Part shown: positions 14,259-23,022 of the stretch, piece by piece
Layout of the letters: the number at the start of each line of letters is the position of its first letter
Numbering within the stretch: position 1 is the stretch's first letter
Assembly (NCBI RefSeq): GCF_900187405.1
Contig: NZ_LT896716.1
Coordinates: 1,674,001 to 1,738,000, forward strand
Direction: 5' to 3'
DNA from: Geobacter sp. DSM 9736
GTDB taxonomy: Bacteria > Desulfobacterota > Desulfuromonadia > Geobacterales > Geobacteraceae
DNA length: 64,000 nucleotides
Notes under the pieces: generated by a model
The model's database searches: none
Seen by the model: only the letters and a program-made list of their open reading frames with translations
Told to the model about the DNA's origin: nothing
Position numbers and translations under genes: made by a program

Positions 14259-15550
14259 GCTCCGTCCTCTCGTGTGTGGGCTACGGAAGATGCTGCCATA
14301 CCGCGTGGCTTCCTCACCAGATGAATGCCGCGATGAACCTGAATCTGCTGATCAACCAGGCTCCGGTATATCTCGTTCAGACGATCCCCGATCCCCTGCC
14401 AGCTATATCTGTCTTCAACAAATCTGCGAGCGTTGGCAGCCAGTTTTCGACGCAACTTCTCATCCGTCAGGAGTTCGATCGTCCACTGCGCAAACTCTTC
14501 AGGTTCGTCTGCTATCAAGATGTTGCTGCCATGACGGACGTCGATTCCCTCGGCCCCTATGGAAGTAGATACGACCGGGCATCCGACCGCCATCGCCTCC
14601 AGTATCTTTAGCCTCGTCCCGCCCCCCGCACGCAGCGGCACGGCGGCGACCGAAGTGTCGTGATAGTATGGAATCACGTCCGGAACATTTCCCGTCACCT
14701 CAACCCCCGGATCCCGGGCAAGGTCCATGAGCTCCCTGCTCGGGTTCCGCCCTATGATGCGGAACCTGACACCCGGCTTACGTTCCCGTATCAGGGGGAA
14801 TATCTCCCTGTAAAAATAGAGAGCAGCATCGTGATTCGGCATGTAATCCATTGTGCCGAAATAGGAAACGGTCTCCTGGGGTTTGTTTTTCTCCCTGAAG
14901 CTGATCAGTTCCGTGTCCACACCATTCGGCACCACCGCTATGTTGGTGCCGTTGGTTGCTTCGGTTAGAGTCAGACGGTCTACATCCGACATCACGATAT
15001 TCAGGTCGCTTCTCGACACCAGGTACCGTTCCCATCGTCTCAGCATGAAGAGATCGAACAGAAGCATCGCCTTTTTGTAGGGATTTTTTTCGATCGCAAA
15101 AAATCTCTGGTACTTCCTGGAATCAACATCATGGAAAGTAACTGTAATCTTTGCGCCGGTACTCCGGCTGAAGTCATGATTGCTTACGATGTAAGGGTCG
15201 TCAAAATGAACAAGGTCGAACTCTTTGGCAGCTAAAGCGTTTTGCAGAGCCTGCTGCATCTGTTTCGATTTTACGTACTTGACGCACATCGGTGGCTGTC
15301 CGGCCAAGAGGTTTCCCAAAATGAAAGGAATCTGCTGAAGCTTCGGACGGGACTGAAAGGAGACGAGCTGAACCCTCTCCAGAAAGCTTTCCAGAACCGA
15401 ACGCGCCTCCCTGCACTCGGTTTCCTGTCCGTAACATAGCAGGGAAACGGAATTGCTCCGCGCTAGCCGCTTCAGCAGGTTGAAGGTCCTTATCTTGTAA
15501 CCGGCATTCAGTGGGTACGGTATCTCACGGCAGACCGCCAGTATCTTCAT
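14255..15550 (-). CDS. Family 4 glycosyltransferase, exosortase-locus type
   Basis: 431 residues, GT-B fold. The opening MKILAVCREIPYPLNAGYKI and the continuation RTFNLLKRLARSNSVSLLCY match the glycosyltransferase subfamily found in PEP-CTERM/exosortase exopolysaccharide loci. The C-terminal donor domain has VSYFGTMDYMPNHDA, AAVPLRAGGGTRLKILEAMAVG (the acid-containing nucleotide-sugar motif) and a DRYSWQGIGDRLNEIYRSL end. ATG at 15550 is preferred because GGAGGT lies 10 bases upstream; the longer frame to 15595 has no ribosome site. It builds the polymer repeat unit in the cytoplasm; specificity is unknown. Confidence 0.87.
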   Translation of the reverse strand: MKILAVCREIPYPLNAGYKIRTFNLLKRLARSNSVSLLCYGQETECREARSVLESFLERVQLVSFQSRPKLQQIPFILGNLLAGQPPMCVKYVKSKQMQQALQNALAAKEFDLVHFDDPYIVSNHDFSRSTGAKITVTFHDVDSRKYQRFFAIEKNPYKKAMLLFDLFMLRRWERYLVSRSDLNIVMSDVDRLTLTEATNGTNIAVVPNGVDTELISFREKNKPQETVSYFGTMDYMPNHDAALYFYREIFPLIRERKPGVRFRIIGRNPSRELMDLARDPGVEVTGNVPDVIPYYHDTSVAAVPLRAGGGTRLKILEAMAVGCPVVSTSIGAEGIDVRHGSNILIADEPEEFAQWTIELLTDEKLRRKLAANARRFVEDRYSWQGIGDRLNEIYRSLVDQQIQVHRGIHLVRKPRGMAASSVAHTREDGA

Positions 15551-15599
15551 AAAAGGATTTACCTCCGTCGAAAAGTATCCCGACATATCTTGCAAGACG

Positions 15600-16805
15600 T
15601 CATTCCTTTACCGGCCGGAGCCCGGAAGCGGCATCGGCGCCCCTCGGCTCGGTAAGCCGTCTGTACAGGTTTTCTGTCTCCCGAAACATGGACTCCTGAG
15701 AGTATTGACGGACTACGAGTTCCCGAGCATTTCTGCCAATAGCTGCACGCCTTTCAGGAGCTTCCACCAGATTTCGCATCTCCTGCGCCAAATTGTCCGG
15801 ATCTCGCGGCCGTACCAACACTCCCGTTTCCCCGTCCACGACTATCTCCCGGTTGCCGTCCACTCCGGTTGCGATTATCGGCAGACCAGCAGCCATTGCT
15901 TCCAGAATGCTGAAGGGCAAACCTTCGAACAGCGAGCTGTTGACGTAGATATCCGATGCCGAGAGCAGCTCAGGAATGTCGGATCGGGCCCCGGCAAATA
16001 TCACCTGACCCTCTATGCCGAGCTGTAAAGCCAGGGTCTTCAGCTCCCGGAGAAGCGTTCCGTCGCCAATCAGCAGGAGTTTCACGTGCGGGTGCCTCGC
16101 GACCAGCTGCTGCATTGCCGAAAGCAGATATTCGTACCCCTTCTGTTGCTCCAAACGGCCTATACTGCAGAAAAGAACGGCATCATCCGCCACTCCGAAA
16201 TCCGAACGCACTCTCCGTGCCTGCCCGGTATCTCCGAAATTGAAACGCGCTATGTCGACCCCGTTGTAGATGCAGCATATCTTGTCCTTCTCGGCCGGGT
16301 AGTTGGACTCAAGCGATCGGGCACTCGCCTTCGAAACCACAATGGAGGTATCTACGATACCGAAGACGATGCGCCACACAAACCAGTCCCACATGCTTTT
16401 ACCGACGAGCTTGCCCCGCCATGAACGCGGATAGGTAAGGTTGGGAAGATGGTTCGTAACTGTCACTGCCGGAGTACCCGCGCAGAATGCTGCCGCCAAA
16501 GCCGTGCGGCAACTGGAAGGATCGGGAAGGTTGGCGTGGATCATATCCGGCCGCAGAGTGCGAAAGATCTTCAGATAATGCCGGAACAGCGCTGCCGGTC
16601 TTCGGTAGTGCTCCGGCCGGCAGGGTATGAATGCAGTCGGAAGCTCGGCGTAGAAACGGGAGTGTGCATCGTCATCCGGGTGAGACAGATAGGTGTCATG
16701 GAACCGGGAGAAGTACCCCAGAACCATCTTGAGATACTTTTCGGCCCCACCTACTGCGTTCGATTCATCTACATACAATATCCTCAGGCGTCTGCTCGTC
16801 ATCAC
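15600..16805 (-). CDS. Family 4 glycosyltransferase
   Basis: 401 residues, GT-B fold. Glycine-rich N-terminal motif in ESNAVGGAEKYL, interdomain IYNGVDIARFNF, then LFCSIGRLEQQKGYEYLL and the donor-binding NSSLFEGLPFSILEAMAAGLPIIAT with the paired acidic residues of GT4 enzymes. It lies 28 bases after the flippase gene and about 50 before the next glycosyltransferase, in the same operon. It should add one sugar to the growing undecaprenyl-linked repeat. Donor unknown. Confidence 0.87.
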   Translation of the reverse strand: MMTSRRLRILYVDESNAVGGAEKYLKMVLGYFSRFHDTYLSHPDDDAHSRFYAELPTAFIPCRPEHYRRPAALFRHYLKIFRTLRPDMIHANLPDPSSCRTALAAAFCAGTPAVTVTNHLPNLTYPRSWRGKLVGKSMWDWFVWRIVFGIVDTSIVVSKASARSLESNYPAEKDKICCIYNGVDIARFNFGDTGQARRVRSDFGVADDAVLFCSIGRLEQQKGYEYLLSAMQQLVARHPHVKLLLIGDGTLLRELKTLALQLGIEGQVIFAGARSDIPELLSASDIYVNSSLFEGLPFSILEAMAAGLPIIATGVDGNREIVVDGETGVLVRPRDPDNLAQEMRNLVEAPERRAAIGRNARELVVRQYSQESMFRETENLYRRLTEPRGADAASGLRPVKE

Positions 16806-16833
16806 GTTCCCTTCCCGATCAGATGCCGCAACG

Positions 16834-18288
16834 TTACCGTACGTTGGCAGGCTGCGTGTTCATGCGGATGATTCTTTTGAGGTTGAGCAGGTCCTCTCCT
16901 CTGATGACCGTTGTGCCGGCACAAAGAACGAGATAGAGCGAGAGCGCGGCCAGCCCCGGAAGCAGGGAATTGCCCAGGACCGAAAGAAGGGCGCAGCAGA
17001 TGCCGTAGGCTGCAATTGGTTTAATGTATTCCATCGCCTTGACGTCTATGCCCGCTCTCTTCAGAAACCAGAGGTTGACCGGATTCGAGACGGTCCGTGC
17101 GAGAACGGAGGCATACGCAGCCCCGATTATGCCGAAGCGCGGGATCATGATAAGGTTGGCCGTCAACGTTACCGCAGTATCAACGATATTGATGATTACC
17201 GGCAGCTTCGAATATCCCGCCGATACCAGGGAGGTCCCCAGCACATAGCCGATCAGCCCTATACTCATCGCAAGCATCAACACCGAGAGAACCGGCGCGC
17301 ACTCGATGTACTTTGCCGAAAAAAGCAGGGTCACAATCTCCTTCTGGAAGACCGTCGCGCCCAACGTCACAAAAAGGGTCGCAAAGGAGATGAGCCGCAA
17401 GGAGTTGTTGAGAACGCTTTCCGCCTCCGACATCCGTTTCTGATCGAAAAGCTCCGCCATGTTCGGAAAGAACACGGACCGGAAGGATTCGAACATCTGC
17501 CTGAACGCATCGGGCAGTTTCATGGCGGTACCATAAAGGGCGACACTGACCGGAGCGAGGAGTGCTCCTATGATGAGGGTATCGAAGCGCATGAAAATAA
17601 ATGACAGAACGTTATTCAGCCCCAGCGGCAATCCGAAGCCGAACAGCCCCTTAAGTAGTTTCCTGTCCCCCCTGAAGCTCAGCCCCATGCCGATTCCCCT
17701 GATCTGGTAAACAATGGAGAACACCAGTGCGACTGCACGGGCACAGACCAGACCAAGTATCCCGTTCCCGAGAAACACGATCAGAACAATAATCAGAATA
17801 ACGTTGGTGACACTGGCAAGCATCTGTGCATAGGCCATCTTCCTGTAGTGATGGAAGCCCTGCAGCATGGAACTGAACAGCAGGTTGTAACTCTCCAGAA
17901 GAAACAGCAGGGGGATGTAAACATAGAACTCTTCCAGTATCTCCGACTTGAAGAGGAAGGTTATCTGGTTCCTGCACAGGAGGATCAGCGCTACGGCTGC
18001 AATTGCGATAGCAGTCCTCATAACCATTATTGTATTTATTACTGTTTGCCGCTCCCCTTCCCGGCTCACTGCCAGAAATTTTGTAGCCGACAGATTAAGC
18101 CCCAGGTCCCCTACCATGATGAGGCTGTAGACAATCGTCTGCATGAGAAGGAATACGCCGAACTGCTCTTTGGGTATGTATCTGGCGGCAATCCCTATAT
18201 TCATGAAACCCAGAATCAGTGTAACAAGGGTTCCGAAGCCGGTCGTCAGTATTCCTTTTATGAATCGTGACAGATAGCCTTCTTCCAT
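16834..18288 (-). CDS. Wzx-type polysaccharide flippase
   Basis: A 484-residue polytopic protein with about 12-14 hydrophobic helices and the MATE/MVF-like features of lipid-linked oligosaccharide flippases (TGFGTLVTLILGFMNIGIAARYIPKEQFGVF at the start, AMKLPDAFRQMFESFRSVFFPNMAEL mid-protein). It would move the undecaprenyl-linked repeat to the periplasmic face for polymerisation by the Wzy-like protein encoded just upstream. The ATG at 18288 has GGGAG 5 bases before it; an alternative ATG at 18303 overlaps the upstream stop as TAATG. The two genes are translationally coupled either way. Confidence 0.85.
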   Translation of the reverse strand: MEEGYLSRFIKGILTTGFGTLVTLILGFMNIGIAARYIPKEQFGVFLLMQTIVYSLIMVGDLGLNLSATKFLAVSREGERQTVINTIMVMRTAIAIAAVALILLCRNQITFLFKSEILEEFYVYIPLLFLLESYNLLFSSMLQGFHHYRKMAYAQMLASVTNVILIIVLIVFLGNGILGLVCARAVALVFSIVYQIRGIGMGLSFRGDRKLLKGLFGFGLPLGLNNVLSFIFMRFDTLIIGALLAPVSVALYGTAMKLPDAFRQMFESFRSVFFPNMAELFDQKRMSEAESVLNNSLRLISFATLFVTLGATVFQKEIVTLLFSAKYIECAPVLSVLMLAMSIGLIGYVLGTSLVSAGYSKLPVIINIVDTAVTLTANLIMIPRFGIIGAAYASVLARTVSNPVNLWFLKRAGIDVKAMEYIKPIAAYGICCALLSVLGNSLLPGLAALSLYLVLCAGTTVIRGEDLLNLKRIIRMNTQPANVR

Positions 18289-18302
18289 CTGGTCTCCCGG
18301 CA

Positions 18303-19784
18303 TTACTTAAAAGTTGATTGTGCCGCTGCCCGCATCGGTCCCGCTTCATCGTCAGCGACAATCACTTCAGTAAGCCCCGCCGTTATCGCTATAGTTATTA
18401 TTGAAAACCACTGCATCAGGACCGGGTTAAAGAAAGTCATCGGGATCATGCCTATACCACCCAGAATGAATCCGGTAGCGGCACTTTTAAAAAACGGGTC
18501 CTGAATCCGCCTGACGTTCCGAAGCCCCCTGATGAGGAAGCCGAAAAAGAACCAGAGAAAGAAGGACAACCCTATGACCCCCATATCCTTCATGAACCAG
18601 AGATATCCGTTATGAACATAATGTGTAATCAGATCTTCGTCGCCATAGATCTGAGGACGGTAGCTGTTTCCGAGACCGATCCCAAGGAGCGGGTGTTGAG
18701 CGATGGCTTTGAGCGCATACTCGTTTTCAAGTCGCCGGTCCTCTATGGGTCCGCTCTGCGTCAGTTCGGACCCGGCAAAAAGAGAGGTGAATCGCTCGCT
18801 TATCGAGGCGGCAGTCTGGCCGTATCTCCCCCCCAGGCTGACAAAGAGAACTGAAGTGCCGACTAGAAAGACCACTGCCCCCACCAGAAGGGGAATCAGC
18901 CTTTTTCGCTCTTGCCTCGTAACCAGCTTCATCAGGATCAGCGCCGAAAGGATTATCGCTACCCAGTAGACACGGTTGTACGTCAGAAGCACGCCGGCTC
19001 CCAGCAACAGCGCCGCGTAGAAGTGCCGGTTACTGAGCAGCGGCTTCTGCCGTGCCATGACCAGCAGACAGCCGGTGACGATGAAAAATGAGTAAATCAT
19101 TGTCTGGCCCGGAGGGAGGATACGAAGCGCTTCGTACTGGGAATCGAATGTTCCTGCCTGTTCGACACGTCCCGGCATCAACTGCACTGCATCGCCGACG
19201 ACAGCCTGGACAACCATCGCGATAGCGACGAAGACCGCTATGGAAAGCAGTCCCTTGATCAGGAAGAGGGCCTGCTTTTTGGAGCGTATGTGGTTGGTGA
19301 TCACGAAAAAGGCAAGATAGTAGGTAACACTGCGCAAATTGCGAGTAACCGTGGCGAAATCGACGCCGAAACGTGTGAGGGCAAGTACGGCAGATACCAG
19401 TGCTGTGCCGAAAAATAGCAGAAGGGGAACATCCAGAGGAGTCCTGATGATTCTGAAAGTCCTGCCCGTGAGGCTCTGATAGGGGATCTTGCACAGTAGC
19501 GCAATGAGCAGCAGATCGGAAATGTGGAGGCTGCCGACCCCGATCGGTATGAGGGGCAGACTCTCTTCGAACAGGATGCTGGCAATAAGAACTACGATTG
19601 TAAGGATGCCTATTTCCGGCTTGGCCACCGAGTAATACACCAGGGCAAGCCCGGCTATCGCCAGGATGGAAGCAGGAAAAGGCAGCATCACGGCGTAAAG
19701 CCCTGCCAGAATACCGGCGAGCGCATACCCCACTACCGACAGATCCCACCAGGATCTATTTCGAGCACCGACAGTATTGTCCAT
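18303..19784 (-). CDS. O-antigen ligase/Wzy-type polymerase
   Basis: 493 residues with about 10-12 membrane helices and the large periplasmic loop of the O-antigen polymerase/ligase superfamily. That loop holds the conserved segment NEYALKAIAQHPLLGIGLGNSY and HYVHNGYLWFMKDMGVIGL, including the essential-type His and Arg neighbourhood. Most likely it polymerises repeat units in the Wzx/Wzy pathway. The start is the ATG at 19784, 11 bases after the WecG-like gene; the frame stays open upstream into that gene but only as an overlapping out-of-phase reading. Specificity unknown. Confidence 0.84.
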   Translation of the reverse strand: MDNTVGARNRSWWDLSVVGYALAGILAGLYAVMLPFPASILAIAGLALVYYSVAKPEIGILTIVVLIASILFEESLPLIPIGVGSLHISDLLLIALLCKIPYQSLTGRTFRIIRTPLDVPLLLFFGTALVSAVLALTRFGVDFATVTRNLRSVTYYLAFFVITNHIRSKKQALFLIKGLLSIAVFVAIAMVVQAVVGDAVQLMPGRVEQAGTFDSQYEALRILPPGQTMIYSFFIVTGCLLVMARQKPLLSNRHFYAALLLGAGVLLTYNRVYWVAIILSALILMKLVTRQERKRLIPLLVGAVVFLVGTSVLFVSLGGRYGQTAASISERFTSLFAGSELTQSGPIEDRRLENEYALKAIAQHPLLGIGLGNSYRPQIYGDEDLITHYVHNGYLWFMKDMGVIGLSFFLWFFFGFLIRGLRNVRRIQDPFFKSAATGFILGGIGMIPMTFFNPVLMQWFSIITIAITAGLTEVIVADDEAGPMRAAAQSTFK

Positions 19785-19795
19785 GATCTTACCTA

Positions 19796-20593
19796 CTACC
19801 CGTTGGGGTTGGATTGCTGGATTCTCCGTCTCTCCAGGAAGAGCTGAAAGGGGAAATGAGCGATGAACACCGGGAAGCGCCGCAGCGGCCTCTGACAGAT
19901 CCGGACGATGGCGCGTGCCGGATCGTTCCTTATCTCCGAACCCATCCGGTAGAGCCACTGCAGCCCCACCTTCTGAACGATGCGCGGCGGGACCTTGATG
20001 TCTCCGATAAACCACCTGAACCCTGCTCCGATTCCGACCATGATTCCTTTCCTTATCTTCGTGTGGTGCTCCATCATCCACTGCTCCTGTCTGCCGCCTC
20101 CGAAGCTGACCCAGATGATGTCCGCCCTCGAAGCGTTGATCCGGTCGATGATGTCCCGGTTGTCCTCCTGAGTGAACTCGCGGAACGGTGGGCTGTATCC
20201 GGTTATCTGGAGAGCGGGATTGAGCTGAAGGGCCTTTTCTATGACTCTGGAGATGGTCTGTTCAGTGTCCCCAAGCAGAAAGTGCCGGAAAGGCTGTTTC
20301 TCCCGGAACAGCCCAACCATCAGGTCCATACCCGACACCCGTTCGATGTTTCTGCATCCTACGAGACGCGCAAACCAGGCAAGGGGGGTGCCGTCGGCGA
20401 TGGAGAGAAGCGAGCCGTTTATCGCCTCCTTCAAGCTCCTGTCCTTGGTGGCAGCAATGACGTTACCCACATCCGTAACGCATACGTACCCTTTCCGCCC
20501 CTTGCGCAACGACCGGCTGATGGTCTGAAGAGCCGAACCGTAATTTACGCTGCTTATCTTTACGTTCTTGAACTCGACGTATTCAATACTCAT
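19796..20593 (-). CDS. WecG/TagA/CpsF-family glycosyltransferase
   Basis: 265 residues of the GT26 family, which transfers N-acetyl-mannosamine-type or other sugars onto lipid-linked acceptors. Landmarks: VCVTDVGNVIAATKD, SIADGTPLAWFARLVG (catalytic Asp in DG[TM]P), VSGMDLM, HFLLGDTEQT, and IIWVSFGGGRQEQWM...GIGAGFRWFIGDIKVPPRIVQKVGLQWLYRM, which is nearly diagnostic. The C-terminal basic-hydrophobic helix may seat it on the membrane. It belongs to the exopolysaccharide operon and is followed 11 bases later by the polymerase gene. Confidence 0.88.
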   Translation of the reverse strand: MSIEYVEFKNVKISSVNYGSALQTISRSLRKGRKGYVCVTDVGNVIAATKDRSLKEAINGSLLSIADGTPLAWFARLVGCRNIERVSGMDLMVGLFREKQPFRHFLLGDTEQTISRVIEKALQLNPALQITGYSPPFREFTQEDNRDIIDRINASRADIIWVSFGGGRQEQWMMEHHTKIRKGIMVGIGAGFRWFIGDIKVPPRIVQKVGLQWLYRMGSEIRNDPARAIVRICQRPLRRFPVFIAHFPFQLFLERRRIQQSNPNG

Positions 20594-20712
20594 TCTGTAG
20601 CCGCTCCTGTCGTGTTGGATGTACGAGAACGCTTAACGCGCTGCAGCAGTTTCGCTGCCGGCACCGGTAAAGCCGTTCCCGTAGCCGTTTGCAGATCGTG
20701 TGCAGCCGCTGC

Positions 20713-21921
20713 TTACTGGGTGCAGCTTACCGCGCTCCTGATGCAGTGCTGCCGGAGGAACTTTCCGGCTTTCTTCACCCGCTCCGTTATTACCGCCTCC
20801 GGAACCTTCGGCTCGATTTGCCGCGCCGGCGTGCCTTCCCTTTCCCGATAGCGGGAAATTGTGACGGCGTGAAGAGGTAGCCCCGCCATCTGCTCCAGAG
20901 TCTGTTCGAATTCACGCTCCGTCTCCGAAGGGAAACCGACCATGATCTGAGTGTCGATCTTCAGCCGCGGGTTGCCTGCCTTGAGCGCAGTGAGGGCGTT
21001 GCCGATGGTCGCGCTGTCATTGCCCCGGTTCATCAGGGAAAGTATCCGGTCACTCCCCGACTGGAGGGGGCAGAGAATAGTGGAAAAGTTGCGGTGCCGC
21101 AGCACTTGCTCCAGCTCCTTCCTGTACCGGATGACCCATGAAGGCTTTATCTCCCTGACATGTAGACGCAAGGTATTGCGAGCATTGTCCGCAGTCCCGC
21201 TACGCTTCTTCTGCGCCTCCGCGAGAAGAGCAGCGAAAAGGTCCGGCAGCCCGGTTCCTCTGTCCTGGCCGTATGCTCCGACATCATCCCCCAGTATCGA
21301 GAAATCACGGTATCCTGCCTCTATTCCGCGGGCGAAATCCTCCACGATCGCGCCGACCGGCTTGCTCTGCACAGGTCCGATGGCGAAGCGCAGCGCACAG
21401 TAGCTGCAACTGCCGAGGCACCCCCTGCTAGTTATGAGGTGATAGCGGGGGGGAGAGCCCAGGTACTTGTTCCGTACATATCGTGCCGACCCCTGCAGAA
21501 GCGCCGCGGCCCCACCCTTGCCCGCAGTCTCACTTGCGTAGATTTGCCTCTGATGCCGCAATAGATTGGGGTCGGCCACCTCTGCAAAGGGGTGAGCTAT
21601 CTTCGGAAAATGGCTGTCCACCTTCTCGAAATCCGCAGGCGCGATGAAGTCGTAGTCGAACTTTCTCATATACCTGCTGGGAGCTACCACCGGCAGACAA
21701 CCGTACACGACCACCTTGCCCCGGCAGCTCCGGTAAGAGTCGAGCAGCTTCAGCGACGCTTCCTCCTCCTCCTTGCGAAACGCGCAGGTGGTGACCAGGA
21801 TGTAGTCGGCCTGGTCGGGACCGGGAGCAAAGCCGTAACCGTTCTTCTCGAAGTACGATCTGAACTTGAGGGCATCGAGCTTCCTGCGGGTACAGCCTCC
21901 GCTTTCGATATAGACGTTCAT
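20713..21921 (-). CDS. MiaB/RimO-like radical SAM enzyme in the exopolysaccharide operon
   Basis: 402 residues. N-terminal methylthiotransferase-type domain: MNVYIESGGCTRRKLDALKF, VTTCAFRKEEEEAS and VVYGCLPV keep the three cysteines that would hold an auxiliary iron-sulphur cluster. Radical SAM motif CLGSCSYC (CX3CX2C) follows SRG, then PLQSGSDRILSLMNRG and IDTQIMVGFPSETEREFEQTL, all as in MiaB/RimO. The TRAM RNA-binding domain typical of MiaB is absent; the protein stops after a short helix. ATG at 21921 has GGGGA 7 bases upstream; a GTG at 21945 is possible. Its job in a polysaccharide locus is unknown; methylthiolation of a tRNA, protein or another substrate cannot be decided. Confidence 0.8.
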   Translation of the reverse strand: MNVYIESGGCTRRKLDALKFRSYFEKNGYGFAPGPDQADYILVTTCAFRKEEEEASLKLLDSYRSCRGKVVVYGCLPVVAPSRYMRKFDYDFIAPADFEKVDSHFPKIAHPFAEVADPNLLRHQRQIYASETAGKGGAAALLQGSARYVRNKYLGSPPRYHLITSRGCLGSCSYCALRFAIGPVQSKPVGAIVEDFARGIEAGYRDFSILGDDVGAYGQDRGTGLPDLFAALLAEAQKKRSGTADNARNTLRLHVREIKPSWVIRYRKELEQVLRHRNFSTILCPLQSGSDRILSLMNRGNDSATIGNALTALKAGNPRLKIDTQIMVGFPSETEREFEQTLEQMAGLPLHAVTISRYREREGTPARQIEPKVPEAVITERVKKAGKFLRQHCIRSAVSCTQ

Positions 21922-22017
21922 GGTCTCGTCCCCGCTCCCCGCCACCGCCCGGCAACCGGCGGCAATTTCGCTCCTCCGGGAGGTTTGCCGAAGAACCCCC
22001 TCGATTCCTGCGGCCAG

Positions 22018-23016
22018 CTATGCACAGGCACCGGCTATCCCGTGGTCCCCGCTCATCCCGATCATCTCCCGGTCCGCACTTCCATCCTCCCGATGCAGAC
22101 GCTCCCTGTACCATGCCGCGACCTCGCGCGGGAGCGGGTTCCAGAAACTGTCCCCGTACGAGCTTTTGACATGCTCGAGCAGGTCCCGGTACAGACGCGC
22201 CGGGTATTCCTCATAGGTATGCCTCTCGTCCCTGAAGTTCATGTAGTCGGGATGGGTATTGAGCAGCACCATCCCGCCTTTTTTCACGACCCAGTCGAGC
22301 TTGCGCTTCCATGTGTCGATATTCTTCTCCCGGAAAAGAACGAAGAGGGTGAAATCCTGTGGGAGCGTGTAGGGCAGCTCCACGTAGCCCCGCCCCTCTT
22401 CTTCCCCCTCGACGATGAAGGGAAAGATAGTCCCCATCCCGTCCGGCTGCGGTTCGAAGGGATCGGTATCGAAGGTGGAAGCGTCGTAACTGATGTCGAG
22501 TCCGCGGAGCCATTCCAGGTTGTGGTACATGCATGGGGAACGGAAACCTACCGACTCCCATTCGCGAAGGTACCTGTTGATACGGACCGCCTGCCGGTTG
22601 AACTTGACCCTGGACTCGTACATCTCGGCGTTGTGGTAAAGCCCGTGCACCCCCACCTCGAACCCGTTGTCCCTCAGACACCTCCGCAACTCGGGCAGGA
22701 CGACATACTCCCCCGCGACCAGGTTAAAGGATGAAACGAAACCGGACGCCTGTTCGAGTTTCATCAGATCGAGGCACCTGTCGTGCCCCCGCTGCGTATC
22801 CACATCATGGGTCAGGACGAAAGCGAACCGCTTTCCTCCCGGCCATCCGTTCCACTGCTCCGGAGGTGTAGCCGAATCAGGGTCGATGGGCCACACATGC
22901 CTGTTGAGCCGCCGCTTCGCGGTAGCGAATACCCTGCGGACCATCAGCTGCACTCGGCGCGGCATGTACCGCTTGATCGGGTAGTAGGCGTTTATGAACA
23001 ATCTGTTTCCCGTCAT
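22018..23016 (-). CDS. Polysaccharide deacetylase-like protein (NodB fold)
   Basis: 332 residues. A NodB-type core: FAFVLTHDVDTQRGHDR carries the metal and base aspartates, and EVGVHGLYHN the metal-binding His pair; GFRSPCMYHNLEWLRGL and DTDPFEPQPDGMGTIFPFIV follow, ending with MVLLNTHPDYMNF where the catalytic His of motif 5 is expected. No signal peptide is visible; a short basic N-terminus precedes the domain, so it may act on cytoplasmic or membrane intermediates. It lies 6 bases after the FemAB-like gene. It may remove N-acetyl groups from the polymer or its precursor. Confidence 0.82.
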   Translation of the reverse strand: MTGNRLFINAYYPIKRYMPRRVQLMVRRVFATAKRRLNRHVWPIDPDSATPPEQWNGWPGGKRFAFVLTHDVDTQRGHDRCLDLMKLEQASGFVSSFNLVAGEYVVLPELRRCLRDNGFEVGVHGLYHNAEMYESRVKFNRQAVRINRYLREWESVGFRSPCMYHNLEWLRGLDISYDASTFDTDPFEPQPDGMGTIFPFIVEGEEEGRGYVELPYTLPQDFTLFVLFREKNIDTWKRKLDWVVKKGGMVLLNTHPDYMNFRDERHTYEEYPARLYRDLLEHVKSSYGDSFWNPLPREVAAWYRERLHREDGSADREMIGMSGDHGIAGACA

Positions 23017-23022
23017 CCGATA

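Noticed and set aside
19785-20081. Continuous frame fusing the polymerase gene to about 99 more codons upstream
   Set aside because: This part overlaps the WecG-like gene in another frame, is hydrophilic and unlike polymerases; the ATG at 19784 begins a normal first membrane helix.
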